A stretch of DNA of 64,000 nucleotides from ZC4RG17 sp036380875 (lineage in GTDB: Bacteria > Actinomycetota > Acidimicrobiia > Spongiisociales > ZC4RG35). A model generated the notes under the pieces. The model did not search any database. It was given only the letters and a program-made list of their open reading frames with translations, and was not told where the DNA came from. The DNA is taken from positions 62,001-126,000 of the forward strand of contig DASVDX010000086.1 of NCBI GenBank assembly GCA_036380875.1. Direction: 5' to 3'. The position numbers and the translations under genes were made by a program. Below, piece by piece: positions 7,677 to 15,730 of this stretch (position 1 is the stretch's first letter; every line of letters starts with the position of its first letter).

Positions 7677-8848
7677 GACACTTCTCCGAAGCGTATGGAC
7701 AGCACGCCATCGGCCAGCTTCGCCCCCTCCACCTGCCTGCGGTGGAGGCTGTCGGGAAGCACGAAGGAGCGTCGGTATGGGCCGACCTGGATGAAGAGCT
7801 CGTTCCCGTGGCGGTAGACGTCGAGTTCGCCCTTCTCTGCGAAGGGCACCGTCATCTCGAGGACCACCGCCCTGTCGAGGTCCTCCACGCGGAACGGGCT
7901 GCGGGCCTGGAAGTCCCGGATCGGGTCGGCGTCCCCGTAGAGCTCCTCGGCCATCGTCCTCAGCTTCGTCACGCCCACCATCTCCTCGTCGAAGAGGCGG
8001 AGGCGAAGCCGGGGGACGTCGGCGAAAGCGGCGTCGACCGTGTCGAGATGCGATTTCTGGATCGTGCGCCAGCGGGAGAAGTACGGGTCGGAGACCTGGT
8101 CCGGAAGCACGCGGTTCACGATCACCCCGTCGACGCCGTAGCCGAACAGGGACAGGTACGTGTATGTGCGGCGCGCTTCGTCGATCACCATCTTCTCGGG
8201 GTTGACGACAAGCCGGGCCGAGGTTACTTCGGGATTGGCGAGCAGTTCTTTGACCTGTTCGATGCCGGTGAAGACGGTGGTGGCGGCGTCGAACACGCCC
8301 TCTTCGGGCACGGGCAGGTCCGTGACTCGGGTCAGCAGGGGTCGGGCGGCGCGAAGGATGCGCCTTTCGGTGGGCAGGATCCGCTCGAAGTACCAGGAGA
8401 GCACCTCGGGCAAGGACAGGAGGCGAAGCGTTTCGGCGGTGGGGGCGCAGTCGACGACGACGGCGTCGTATTCACCCGACCGAGCGTGGCGGTTGACCTC
8501 GAGCAGGGCGAATAGCTCGTCCATTCCCGGGAACACCAAGAACTCCTCCGCCTCGAGACCCGACACACCACCCCAGTCGAGGACGTTCATCAGCTGGTCG
8601 CGGATGGCCCCCCAGTACCTGTCGAGCTGACGTTGAGTGTCGATCTGCTGGCCGAACAGGTTGGGGGCCACCTCGATCGGATCGTCAGCCAGGCCCACGT
8701 CGAAGGCGTCGGCGAGTGAGTGAGCCGGGTCGGTCGACGAGATGAGTGTGCGATGTCCCGCATCGGCGGCAGCGAGGGCGGTGGCGGCGGCGACGGTGGT
8801 CTTGCCGACTCCACCTTTGCCCGTCACCAGGACGATGCGCACGGACAT
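7673..8848 (-). CDS. ArsA/GET3-like ATPase with C-terminal Hsp20-like domain
   Basis: A 391-residue member of the ArsA/Get3 class of deviant P-loop ATPases. The N-terminus has the deviant Walker A GKGGVGKTT at residues 10-18 and the switch I motif STDPAHSLADAF. Switch II is VVDCAPTAETLRLLSLP, and NPEKMVIDEARRT follows. From about residue 305 the ArsA-type Hsp20-like beta-sandwich replaces the second ATPase half. No arsenic resistance genes (arsR, arsB, arsC or arsD) lie nearby, so a chaperone or client-transfer role, as in Get3, is more likely than arsenite efflux. Its upstream partner is an SRPBCC protein, and the SRPBCC-ArsA pair is a common actinobacterial arrangement. Confidence 0.88.
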   Translation of the reverse strand: MSVRIVLVTGKGGVGKTTVAAATALAAADAGHRTLISSTDPAHSLADAFDVGLADDPIEVAPNLFGQQIDTQRQLDRYWGAIRDQLMNVLDWGGVSGLEAEEFLVFPGMDELFALLEVNRHARSGEYDAVVVDCAPTAETLRLLSLPEVLSWYFERILPTERRILRAARPLLTRVTDLPVPEEGVFDAATTVFTGIEQVKELLANPEVTSARLVVNPEKMVIDEARRTYTYLSLFGYGVDGVIVNRVLPDQVSDPYFSRWRTIQKSHLDTVDAAFADVPRLRLRLFDEEMVGVTKLRTMAEELYGDADPIRDFQARSPFRVEDLDRAVVLEMTVPFAEKGELDVYRHGNELFIQVGPYRRSFVLPDSLHRRQVEGAKLADGVLSIRFGEVS

Positions 8849-8850
8849 CG

Positions 8851-9306
8851 TCAGGTCGAGCGTTCTTGCACGCGTCTGCGCAGTCCTCGCAGGGCGGTGG
8901 TGACGATCTGCTTCTCGGCTTGGCGACGGACGAACCCCGGAAGCACGAAGGACGGGACGACGGACAGTGCGTAGACGACCTCGGTCACCCCGTCTCCGGT
9001 CTCGGTGAACGTGTACGAGCCTTCGAGCATGGCGATGTCGGGGCTCGGATCAGCCTTCCACGACATCCGGTGGGGCGGGTCGTAGTCGTAGACCAGCTCG
9101 TAGGAGATCTCTTTGACGAAGCCTTCGAGCACGAACGCCGCCCTGTGCGGCCGGCCCTCGGAATCCCTCTCGAGAACCTCGACCCGCTTCACACCCGACG
9201 CCCACTCGGGATAGGACTCCACGTCGGCCGCCACCTCGAAACAGGCGGCGGCGGGGGCGTCGATCTCGATCGAATGGACTGTGCTCTCTGCCATCGCCGG
9301 TTGCAT
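8851..9306 (-). CDS. SRPBCC-family (cyclase/dehydrase-like) protein
   Basis: A 151-residue START/SRPBCC-fold protein. The core starts with HSIEIDAPAAACFEVAADVE and YPEWASGVKRVEV, typical of coenzyme Q-binding/polyketide-cyclase-like members that hold a hydrophobic ligand, and ends in a basic helix (RRQAEKQIVTTALRGLRRR). The ligand is unknown. It heads the operon whose next gene, the ArsA-like ATPase, begins two bases after its stop. The ATG at 9306 and the ATG at 9294 are both possible; a TACGAT box eight bases before 9306 would leave almost no 5' leader, so I keep 9306. Confidence 0.85.
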   Translation of the reverse strand: MQPAMAESTVHSIEIDAPAAACFEVAADVESYPEWASGVKRVEVLERDSEGRPHRAAFVLEGFVKEISYELVYDYDPPHRMSWKADPSPDIAMLEGSYTFTETGDGVTEVVYALSVVPSFVLPGFVRRQAEKQIVTTALRGLRRRVQERST

Positions 9307-9314
9307 TCCTCCTA

Positions 9315-9342
9315 ATCGTACTCTCTGCTCGCGAGTTGCTAA
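9315..9342 (-). promoter_or_regulatory. Promoter of the SRPBCC-ArsA-glk-ykvA operon
   Basis: A -35-like TTAGCA (9342 to 9337) and a -10 TACGAT (9320 to 9315) are separated by 16 bases, immediately before the SRPBCC gene. Confidence 0.5.
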
Positions 9343-9371
9343 CGGCTGTATGCGCCGCGCAAACGGGGCGG

Positions 9372-10151
9372 TCAGCTAGCGATGGCAGCTGCCGGATCGA
9401 AGCGAAACGCCCGTCGCGTGGCTCGAAAGTAGCCGACGTTCAGGCACAGGGTCGACCCCACTCGCCACCGGGTGGCCTGCGGCTGGTGGATGTCGCCGAA
9501 CAGGTGGAACCGGGGGCGATGCTCGAGGATGTAGTCGAGGATCGGCCGGGACGAGCGTTCCAGTCGACCGGTTATCACGTCGTAGTGGAGGGGGCGGACG
9601 GCGGGCGACAGATGGGTACAGAGCACGTCCACCGAACCGATCCGGGAGAGTTTCTCGGCCATCTCCTGGTCGGTGACCTCTCCCCGGCCCCGGCTGGGCG
9701 TTGCGATCCCTCCACCGGCGAATCCGAACGTGAAGCCGTCTATCTCGACGACTTCCCCGTCGACGAACCGCATCCCCTCGGGCAGAGATTCGGCCAGCAG
9801 GTCGGGCGTGTCGACGTTGCCATACGTTGCGTATCCGGTCGCTCCGGCGATGGCCTCTCGGAAGGCGGCGTATTGCTTCTCGATCTGGTCCCTCATCGCC
9901 GCCCGCAGCTCTTCGGCGCGGCCCGCCATCCCCTGCTCCCACAGCTCTCGCATCGCCTCGTAGTCGGAGTCACCCCGGTGCTGGGAGACCCGCCGGCCGA
10001 AGTCCTCCCCCATGACGTCGGAGATGATCCCCTCGCCGGTGCGGTAATCGATGAGGTTGATGACGTCGCCGAGGATCAGAAGAGTCTCGCCGGTCGCGAT
10101 CAGCCGGGCCAGGGCGTCGAACTCGCCGTGCACGTCGGAGACGACGAGCAC
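9372..10151 (-). CDS. Metallophosphoesterase
   Basis: A calcineurin-like phosphoesterase of 259 residues. The metal-binding signature is clear: VVSDVHGEF at the N-terminus, LLILGDVINL, then YGNVDTP in place of the usual GNHD, a CTHLSP histidine motif and FGDIHQPQ near the C-terminus. The GN(V)D variation resembles YfcE/Mj0936-like or phosphatase subgroups with a relaxed GNH motif. The substrate cannot be read from the sequence. The GTG start at 10151 lies two bases after the stop of the upstream membrane-protein gene, so the pair is cotranscribed. Confidence 0.85.
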   Translation of the reverse strand: MLVVSDVHGEFDALARLIATGETLLILGDVINLIDYRTGEGIISDVMGEDFGRRVSQHRGDSDYEAMRELWEQGMAGRAEELRAAMRDQIEKQYAAFREAIAGATGYATYGNVDTPDLLAESLPEGMRFVDGEVVEIDGFTFGFAGGGIATPSRGRGEVTDQEMAEKLSRIGSVDVLCTHLSPAVRPLHYDVITGRLERSSRPILDYILEHRPRFHLFGDIHQPQATRWRVGSTLCLNVGYFRATRRAFRFDPAAAIAS

Positions 10152-10153
10152 GC

Positions 10154-10474
10154 CTAGCCGGTCTCCGTTTCCGCGGTGGCGGCCGCCGGGTCGTCGTGGC
10201 CCGTCCACCCGACGTACCAGACGGCGGCAGCCGCACCGATGAGCGCCAACACCAGCGCCAGCGGCCAGGGGATGCCGAGAGGCGAGAACTCGGCGGACAT
10301 TCCGGCCATCCCGAAGCCGACCATGCCCGCCACCACCCGGCGGCCGACAAGCCCGAACCTCTCCTCGGGATCGATGGCGGGACGCTCGATGTTCACCGCG
10401 AACGACCGAGCGATCAGCCAAGCGAACAAGGCGACTACCCCGACGACGAGGACTGAGGCGTAGACCTTGACCAC
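10154..10474 (-). CDS. Small membrane protein of unknown function
   Basis: A 106-residue protein with one strong N-terminal membrane helix (ASVLVVGVVALFAWLIA), a weaker hydrophobic segment about residues 45-60, and a C-terminal helix (PLALVLALIGAAAAVWYVGW), ending in an acidic Thr/Glu tail. I recognise no domain. It is coupled to the metallophosphoesterase downstream. The GTG at 10474 is set by a perfect leaderless box: TAAGCT plus six bases. Confidence 0.7.
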   Translation of the reverse strand: MVKVYASVLVVGVVALFAWLIARSFAVNIERPAIDPEERFGLVGRRVVAGMVGFGMAGMSAEFSPLGIPWPLALVLALIGAAAAVWYVGWTGHDDPAAATAETETG

Positions 10475-10486
10475 GATCTGAGCTTA
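10475..10486 (-). promoter_or_regulatory. Leaderless -10 element for the membrane protein/phosphoesterase pair
   Basis: TAAGCT (10486 to 10481) is followed by six bases and the GTG at 10474, placing the transcript start on the start codon. Confidence 0.55.
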
Positions 10487-10511
10487 GGACCGGGCGCGGC
10501 CGGAGCCTGCC

Positions 10512-12179
10512 TCAGCTCGTGACGGCGCCGTGCTCGGCCGAACCCACCAGGCGGGCGTACTTGGCCAGCGCCCCTGTCGTGTAACGCGGCTCGTGGGGCT
10601 TCCAATTGGCACGCCGCTCCGCCAGCGTCTCCTCGTCGACCATCAGGTCGAGTGTGCGGGTCGAAAGACGCACTCGGATGGTGTCCCCGTCCTGCACCAA
10701 GCCGATGGGCCCGCCCACCTCCGACTCGGGTGCCACGTGGCCGATGCACAGGCCGGTCGTGCCGCCAGAGAATCGCCCGTCGGTCACGAGCAGCACCTCT
10801 TTCCCCAGCCCGGCGCCTTTGATGGCGGCGGTGATCTGGAGCATCTCCCGCATGCCAGGGCCGCCCTTGGGCCCTTCGGTGCGGATCACGACCACGTCGC
10901 CGGGCCGGATCTGGTGGTTGAAGAGCGCCTCGAGAGCCGCCTGCTCCCCCTCGAAGACCCGGGCCGGGCCTTCGAACTCGTCGAGTTCGATGCCCGCCAC
11001 CTTCACGACGGCGCCCTGCGGAGCGAGCGTGCCCCGGAGGACGGCGATCCCGCCCTCGGAGGCGATCGGGCTCTGCGGCGGGTAGATCACGTCCTGATCT
11101 TCGGGGAACACCACGTCGGCGACGTTCTCGGCGAGCGTCTTGCCGGTGACGGTCAGGACGTCGCCGTGGAGCAGACCCTCGTCGAGCAGCGCCTTGAGCA
11201 CCACCGGCACCCCGCCGATCCGGTCCAGATCGACCATGTGATAGCGGCCGAAAGGCTTCAAGTCGCCGATGTGGGGTGTGCGACGGCTGATGCGGTCGAA
11301 GTCCTCTAGCTCCAACTCGACGCCGGCCTCGTGGGCGATGGCCATCAGGTGGAGGACGGCGTTGGTGGAGCCGCCGAGGGCCATGACGGTGGTGATGGCG
11401 TTCTCGAACGCCGGGCGGGTCATGATCTGGCGGGGACGGATCCCCTCGTCCAAGAGACGCATGGCAGTTTCGCCGGACTGACGGGCATACTCCCGCAGCC
11501 GGTGGTCGACCGCCGGGACCGACGCCGACCCGGGAAGCGACATGCCGATCGCCTCACCGACCGAGGCCATGGTGTTGGCGGTGAACATGCCGGCGCAGGA
11601 CCCGGCGCCGGGGCAGGCGCTTCGCTCCAACTCGAGCAGGTCGGATTCCTCGATCCGGCCCTCGGACAGGGCGCCGATCCCCTCGAACACGTCCACGATG
11701 GAGATGTCGCGTCCCCGATAGCGGCCGGGGAGGCTGGACCCGCCGTAGAGGAACACCGCCGGCAGGTTGAGGCGGGCCGCCGCCATGAGCATGCCGGGAA
11801 GCGACTTGTCGCAGCCGGCGATGGTGACCATGGCGTCGAACCGCTCGGCGTGCATCACCAGCTCGACCGAGTCGGCGATGACTTCCCGGGACACGAGAGA
11901 AGCGCGCATGCCTTCGTGTCCCATCGAGATGCCGTCGGACACGGCGATGGTGGCGAACGTGAGGCCCACTCCCCCGGCCTCGATCACCCCTTGTTTCGCT
12001 GCAGCCGCCAACTCGGGGCCGCTGAGGTTGCACGGCGTCACCTCGTTGCCGGCCGACACCACTCCCACCTGCGGTTTGGCGAAGTCCTCGTCGCTGAGGC
12101 CCACCGCCCGGAGCATGGCTCTCGCCGCGGCCTTCGCAGGACCTTCGGTCACATCCTGGGAGTGGATCTTGTGGGTCAT
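10512..12179 (-). CDS. ilvD: Dihydroxy-acid dehydratase
   Basis: IlvD dehydrates 2,3-dihydroxy-isovalerate and 2,3-dihydroxy-3-methylvalerate, the third common step of valine and isoleucine synthesis, using an Fe-S cluster. The 555-residue protein has the cluster cysteines in VTPCNL, GCDKSLPG and CPGAGSCAGMFTANTM, and the C-terminal GRFSGGTTG segment, at normal length. I place the start at 12179, where TATCAT lies seven bases upstream; the longer frame to 12269 would overlap the divergent gene. It is separate from ilvBNC (19659-22899), so its expression is not tied to that attenuator. Confidence 0.95.
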   Translation of the reverse strand: MTHKIHSQDVTEGPAKAAARAMLRAVGLSDEDFAKPQVGVVSAGNEVTPCNLSGPELAAAAKQGVIEAGGVGLTFATIAVSDGISMGHEGMRASLVSREVIADSVELVMHAERFDAMVTIAGCDKSLPGMLMAAARLNLPAVFLYGGSSLPGRYRGRDISIVDVFEGIGALSEGRIEESDLLELERSACPGAGSCAGMFTANTMASVGEAIGMSLPGSASVPAVDHRLREYARQSGETAMRLLDEGIRPRQIMTRPAFENAITTVMALGGSTNAVLHLMAIAHEAGVELELEDFDRISRRTPHIGDLKPFGRYHMVDLDRIGGVPVVLKALLDEGLLHGDVLTVTGKTLAENVADVVFPEDQDVIYPPQSPIASEGGIAVLRGTLAPQGAVVKVAGIELDEFEGPARVFEGEQAALEALFNHQIRPGDVVVIRTEGPKGGPGMREMLQITAAIKGAGLGKEVLLVTDGRFSGGTTGLCIGHVAPESEVGGPIGLVQDGDTIRVRLSTRTLDLMVDEETLAERRANWKPHEPRYTTGALAKYARLVGSAEHGAVTS

Positions 12180-12192
12180 GGACGTGATGATA
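12180..12192 (-). promoter_or_regulatory. Leaderless -10 element for ilvD
   Basis: TATCAT (12192 to 12187) is followed by seven bases and the ATG at 12179. No ribosome site is present, as expected for a leaderless start. Confidence 0.5.
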
Positions 12193-12226
12193 TGGTGCCC
12201 GGACGGAGTGCGGTCCGCCGCGACCC

Positions 12227-12232
12227 TATCCT
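12227..12232 (+). promoter_or_regulatory. Possible -10 element for the glucan phosphorylase gene
   Basis: TATCCT lies 27 bases before the TTG at 12260 in the 80-base gap between the divergent ilvD and phosphorylase genes. It would give a leader of about 20 bases. No start codon lies at leaderless distance. Confidence 0.3.
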
Positions 12233-12259
12233 CGGGCTTTCGACCATCCATCACCTCTT

Positions 12260-14379
12260 TTGCTGTCACACATCCCTGTCCTGAACCACCTCGAATATCC
12301 CGTGCCTCGATCTTTCGATCGGGTAGTCGACATCGCCCACAACCTGTGGTGGACCTGGCACGACGCCGGGCAGGCGCTGTGGTCGGCCATCGACCCCGAC
12401 CAGTGGGAAGAGACCCACAACCCGATGGACATCCTCCACCACACCGAGCGCCACCGCTGGATGGAACTGGAGAAGCGCGAGACCGTTCAGGAGCGTTACC
12501 GGGAAGCGGTCAGGCGCTTCGACGAGTACCTGACCGATGAGGACACCTGGTACAACCGCCGCGGCGGCGGCCTCGAGGGGCCAGTCGCCTATCTGTGCAC
12601 CGAGTTCGGCGTCCACAACACCATTCCTCTCTACTCGGGAGGGCTGGGGATCCTCGCCGGCGACCATCTCAAGTCGGCGTCCGATCTCGGTATCCCCCTC
12701 GTCGGCGTCGGCCTGTTCTACCGCCGTGGCTATTTCCGCCAGGAGATCGACGCCGACGGCGATCAGCAGCACATCTCGCCGGTCCTCGACGAGCACCGCC
12801 TCCCGATGGCGCCCGTGGCGGCGCCAGGTGGCGGTCAGCTGCAGGTCGAGATCGAACTGCCAGGACGTTCGCTCACGGTGGCGGCGTGGCGACTGGCCGT
12901 GGGCCGGGTGCCGCTGATCCTCCTGGACACGGACCTCCCCGAAAACGATCCGGCCGACCGGCCGATCACCCACACGCTGTACGTCCGGGGCCGGGAGATG
13001 CGCTTCCTGCAGGAACTGGTGCTGGGTGTCGGCGCCGTCCGGGTACTCGACGCCCTCGGACTGGAGCCGGCGGTGTGGCACGCCAATGAGGGTCATGCCG
13101 CCTTGTCGGTGATCGAACGGGCCGCCCAACTGGTCGAAGGTGGCTCCACCCTCGAGGAAGCCCGGGAGACGATCCGCCGCCGGACGGTCTTCACCTTGCA
13201 CACCCCGGTGCCGGCCGGCAACGAGACGTTCGAGCGGGCGATCCCCGACAAGTACCTGCCGCCTTGGGCGGCCCGGCTGGGCGTCGACATGGCCGGCCTG
13301 GGCGAGCTCGCCCGGTCCCACGATCCCCACTACTTCGACATGGGGGCGCTGGCCATCAGATTCGCGTCCTTCGTCAACGGCGTCTCGCAACGCCACGGCG
13401 AGGTGGTCACCCGGGACTGGTCGTGGCTCATCGGCCACGGGGCCGAGGCGATCACCAACGGTGTCCATCCGCCGACGTGGATGGGACGGGGGGCGTCACG
13501 TCTGCTCCGCAGCCGCTTCGGCGACGAGTGGGCCGAGTACCTGCTCGAGAACCCCGAGGAGCTGAAGCTCATCGACGCCCTCTCGAGCGACGAGCTGTGG
13601 AACCTGCACCAGGTGCGAAAAGAGGTGCTCGTGACCTTCGTTCGGGGCCGGCTCCAGCGACAGATCGCCCGTCACGGCGGAAGCCCCGACGATCTGCGAG
13701 CCGTGGAGCGTCTCCTGTCTCCCGACGTGCTCACGCTGGGTTTCGCCCGCCGGTTCGCAACCTACAAGCGGGCGACGCTCATGTTCCGCGACGTAGACCG
13801 CCTCACCTCGATAGTCGCCAGCGACGCCCGGCCGATCCAGTTGGTGTTCGCCGGCAAGGCCCATCCCGCCGACGACCACGGCCAGGCGCTGATCCGCCAC
13901 CTGGTCGAACTGTCCCGCACCCCGGGGCTGGCTGGCCGCCTCTTCGTGGTCGAGGACTACGACGCCCGGATGGCCCGCTTCCTCGTGCAGGGCTGTGACG
14001 TCTGGGTCAACAACCCGCGCCCGCCGATGGAGGCGTCCGCACGTCGGGGATGAAGGCGGCGATGAACGGAGTCCTCAACCTGTCGGTGCTCGACGGTTGG
14101 TGGGCCGAGGGATACGACGGCGAGAACGGTTGGGCGTTCGGGCACGCCGATCCGAGCGACGACTACGAAGCGTCCGACCGTCACGACGCCGACGACTTCT
14201 ACCGGGTGCTCGCCGACGAGGTGGCGCCGCTCTACTACGAGCGGGATTCCGACGGCATCCCCCACGCGTGGGTGGAGAGGATGCGTCGTTCCATCGCCTC
14301 GTCGCTGGTCCGATTCTCCTCCCACCGGATGGTGGCCGAGTACCTGGAGCGCGCCTACCTGCCGCTCGGCCGCGGCTGA
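12260..14379 (+). pseudogene. glgP: Alpha-glucan (glycogen/maltodextrin) phosphorylase with a one-base frameshift
   Basis: A GT35 phosphorylase of the short alpha-glucan family, which releases glucose-1-phosphate from glycogen or maltodextrin. It begins with a DUF3417-like region (VVDIAHNLWWTWHDAG), continues through CTEFG, SGGLGILAGDH and VWHANEGHAA, and reaches FARRFATYKRA. The reading frame then breaks near 14039. The first frame ends EASARRG-stop at 14053, and the -1 frame resumes with TSGMKAAMNG at the same point. One extra G after 14039 would restore the family motif EASGTSGMKAAMNG and give about 706 residues. The break lies a few codons before the lysine that carries PLP, so the 597-residue product would be inactive. 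It may be a sequencing or assembly error or a true mutation. The TTG start is uncertain. Confidence 0.85.
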
Positions 14380-14412
14380 CGTAGCCGAAGCGTTTCTGTC
14401 CCTCCCGTTTCG

Positions 14413-14424
14413 TAGGTTGGCGGC
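14413..14424 (+). promoter_or_regulatory. Leaderless -10 element for the Cys-rich small protein
   Basis: TAGGTT at 14413-14418 is followed by six bases and the ATG at 14425, with no ribosome site. Confidence 0.6.
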
Positions 14425-14604
14425 ATGCTCATCGACTGTGAGACGTGCTGCATGCGCAACACCGACGCCTGCGACGACTGTGTGGTGTCGGTGATCCTCG
14501 GCTCGACCCCGGTCGAGGTCGACGACGACGAGCTTGCAGCCCTCGACAACCTGGCCGCCCAGGGACTGTGCCCTCCACTGCGCTTGGTGCCCATGGCAGG
14601 TTGA
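14425..14604 (+). CDS. Cysteine-rich small protein, conserved actinobacterial type
   Basis: A 59-residue protein starting MLIDCETCCMRNTDACDDC, with six cysteines, five of them in the first 19 residues, then VVSVILGSTP, an acidic stretch and a hydrophobic C-terminus. The pattern of paired cysteines suggests a small metal-binding or Fe-S knuckle. It resembles short hypothetical proteins in many actinobacteria whose N-terminus reads ID-x-x-TC with CDDCVV. The function is unknown. It stands directly before queG, an Fe-S enzyme gene, but has its own promoter box, so the link is only positional. The leaderless box and the clean stop at 14602-14604 support translation. Confidence 0.7.
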   Translation: MLIDCETCCMRNTDACDDCVVSVILGSTPVEVDDDELAALDNLAAQGLCPPLRLVPMAG

Positions 14605-14632
14605 GCCGTTCGGCTCGGCGCCGGCTCGGGCA

Positions 14633-14644
14633 TACGCTTTGGGG
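14633..14644 (+). promoter_or_regulatory. Leaderless -10 element for queG
   Basis: TACGCT at 14633-14638 is followed by six bases and the GTG at 14645. The GGGGG run touching the start codon is too close to act as a ribosome site. Confidence 0.6.
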
Positions 14645-15730
14645 GTGGATCTTCGGGCACGTGCCATTCAGGCGGGACTCGCCGCCGGTCTCGACCAGAT
14701 CGGCGTCGCCGGCGCCGAGCCGTTCGACGACGTCCGCCAGGCCTTGGAGGCCCGTCTCGCCAGCGGAGCCGCCGGTCGGCTTCGGTTCACTTTCAAGGAC
14801 CCGACGAGAGCCACCGACGTGCGACGCAGCTTCCCGTGGGCGCGGCGGCTGGTGGTGGGCATTCGTTCCTACCTGCCCGAGGCGGGCACGGCCCCGCGCC
14901 GGCCCGGTCACGGTCGGATAGCCCGTTTCGCCGTCGGCGATCCCTACCCACCCCTCCGTCACGGCCTCGAGGCGATCGCCGAGGTGCTGCGCCAGGCAGG
15001 TGCCCAAGCGGAGGTCCTGGTCGACGACGACCGCCTGGTCGACCGGGGAGCGGCGGTGCGGGCGGGAGTGGCGTGGTGGGGCAAGTCCACGATGGCGATC
15101 ACCCCCGGCCTGGGACCGTGGTTCGTGATCGGTTCGGTGGTGACCGACGCCGAGTTGGACGTCGACGAGCCCATGCGGCGCGGGTGCGGAACCTGCGACG
15201 CCTGCCTCCCGGCTTGCCCCACGGGGGCGCTCGTGGCTCCCGGAGTCCTCGACGCCCGACGGTGCCTCGCCGCCATCGCCCAGTCTCCGGGTGTGATCCC
15301 CCGCGAGTTCCGGGAAGCGATGGGCGACCGGCTCTACGGGTGTGACGATTGCCTCGACGCCTGCCCGCCCGGCACTCGCCTCAGGATCCGCTCCGCGGCC
15401 GAGCGTGGCTCCGTCGACCTGCGATGGGTGCTCGAAGCCGCCGACGAGACGCTCCTGTCTCGGTTCTCCCACTTCTATATCCCCCGCCGGTCGCCTCGTT
15501 TCCTGCGCCGCAACGCCCTCGTGGCGATGGGAAACGACGGCGACCCCGGCTTGCTCCAGATCGTGGCATTTCATGCCGGTCATCCCGACTGGCTGCTGCG
15601 GGCCCACGCCGTCTGGGCGCTGGCGCGCATCGGCGGCGAGGCGGTGCGTCCTCTGCTGGAGCAGCTGCGTGCCCGCGAGCGGCATCCGGATGTCCGCGCG
15701 GAGCTCGAGGCCGAGCTGGCCGTCGCCTAG
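14645..15730 (+). CDS. queG: Epoxyqueuosine reductase
   Basis: QueG reduces epoxyqueuosine to queuosine in tRNA anticodons, using a cobalamin cofactor and two [4Fe-4S] clusters. The 361-residue protein has the FTFKDPTRATDVRRSFPWAR region, AWWGKSTMAI at the cobalamin site, and the first cluster motif CGTCDACLPACPTGAL. The second cluster lies in YGCDDCLDACPP. The C-terminus is a HEAT-repeat region (WLLRAHAVWALARIGGEA) typical of the longer QueG form. The GTG at 14645 is set by the leaderless box. The stop overlaps the stop of the convergent NADH dehydrogenase gene by three bases or so. Confidence 0.92.
   Translation: MDLRARAIQAGLAAGLDQIGVAGAEPFDDVRQALEARLASGAAGRLRFTFKDPTRATDVRRSFPWARRLVVGIRSYLPEAGTAPRRPGHGRIARFAVGDPYPPLRHGLEAIAEVLRQAGAQAEVLVDDDRLVDRGAAVRAGVAWWGKSTMAITPGLGPWFVIGSVVTDAELDVDEPMRRGCGTCDACLPACPTGALVAPGVLDARRCLAAIAQSPGVIPREFREAMGDRLYGCDDCLDACPPGTRLRIRSAAERGSVDLRWVLEAADETLLSRFSHFYIPRRSPRFLRRNALVAMGNDGDPGLLQIVAFHAGHPDWLLRAHAVWALARIGGEAVRPLLEQLRARERHPDVRAELEAELAVA

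Noticed and set aside
7673..8848. Arsenic resistance function for the ArsA-like ATPase
   Set aside because: No arsR, arsB, arsC or arsD lies nearby, and only a single ATPase half is present. A Get3-like role is more likely.
14030..14053. Programmed -1 frameshift in the phosphorylase gene
   Set aside because: No slippery heptamer or downstream stimulatory structure is visible, and slipping would change the conserved Gly to Arg. A missing G explains the motif fully, so I treat it as a lesion or error.
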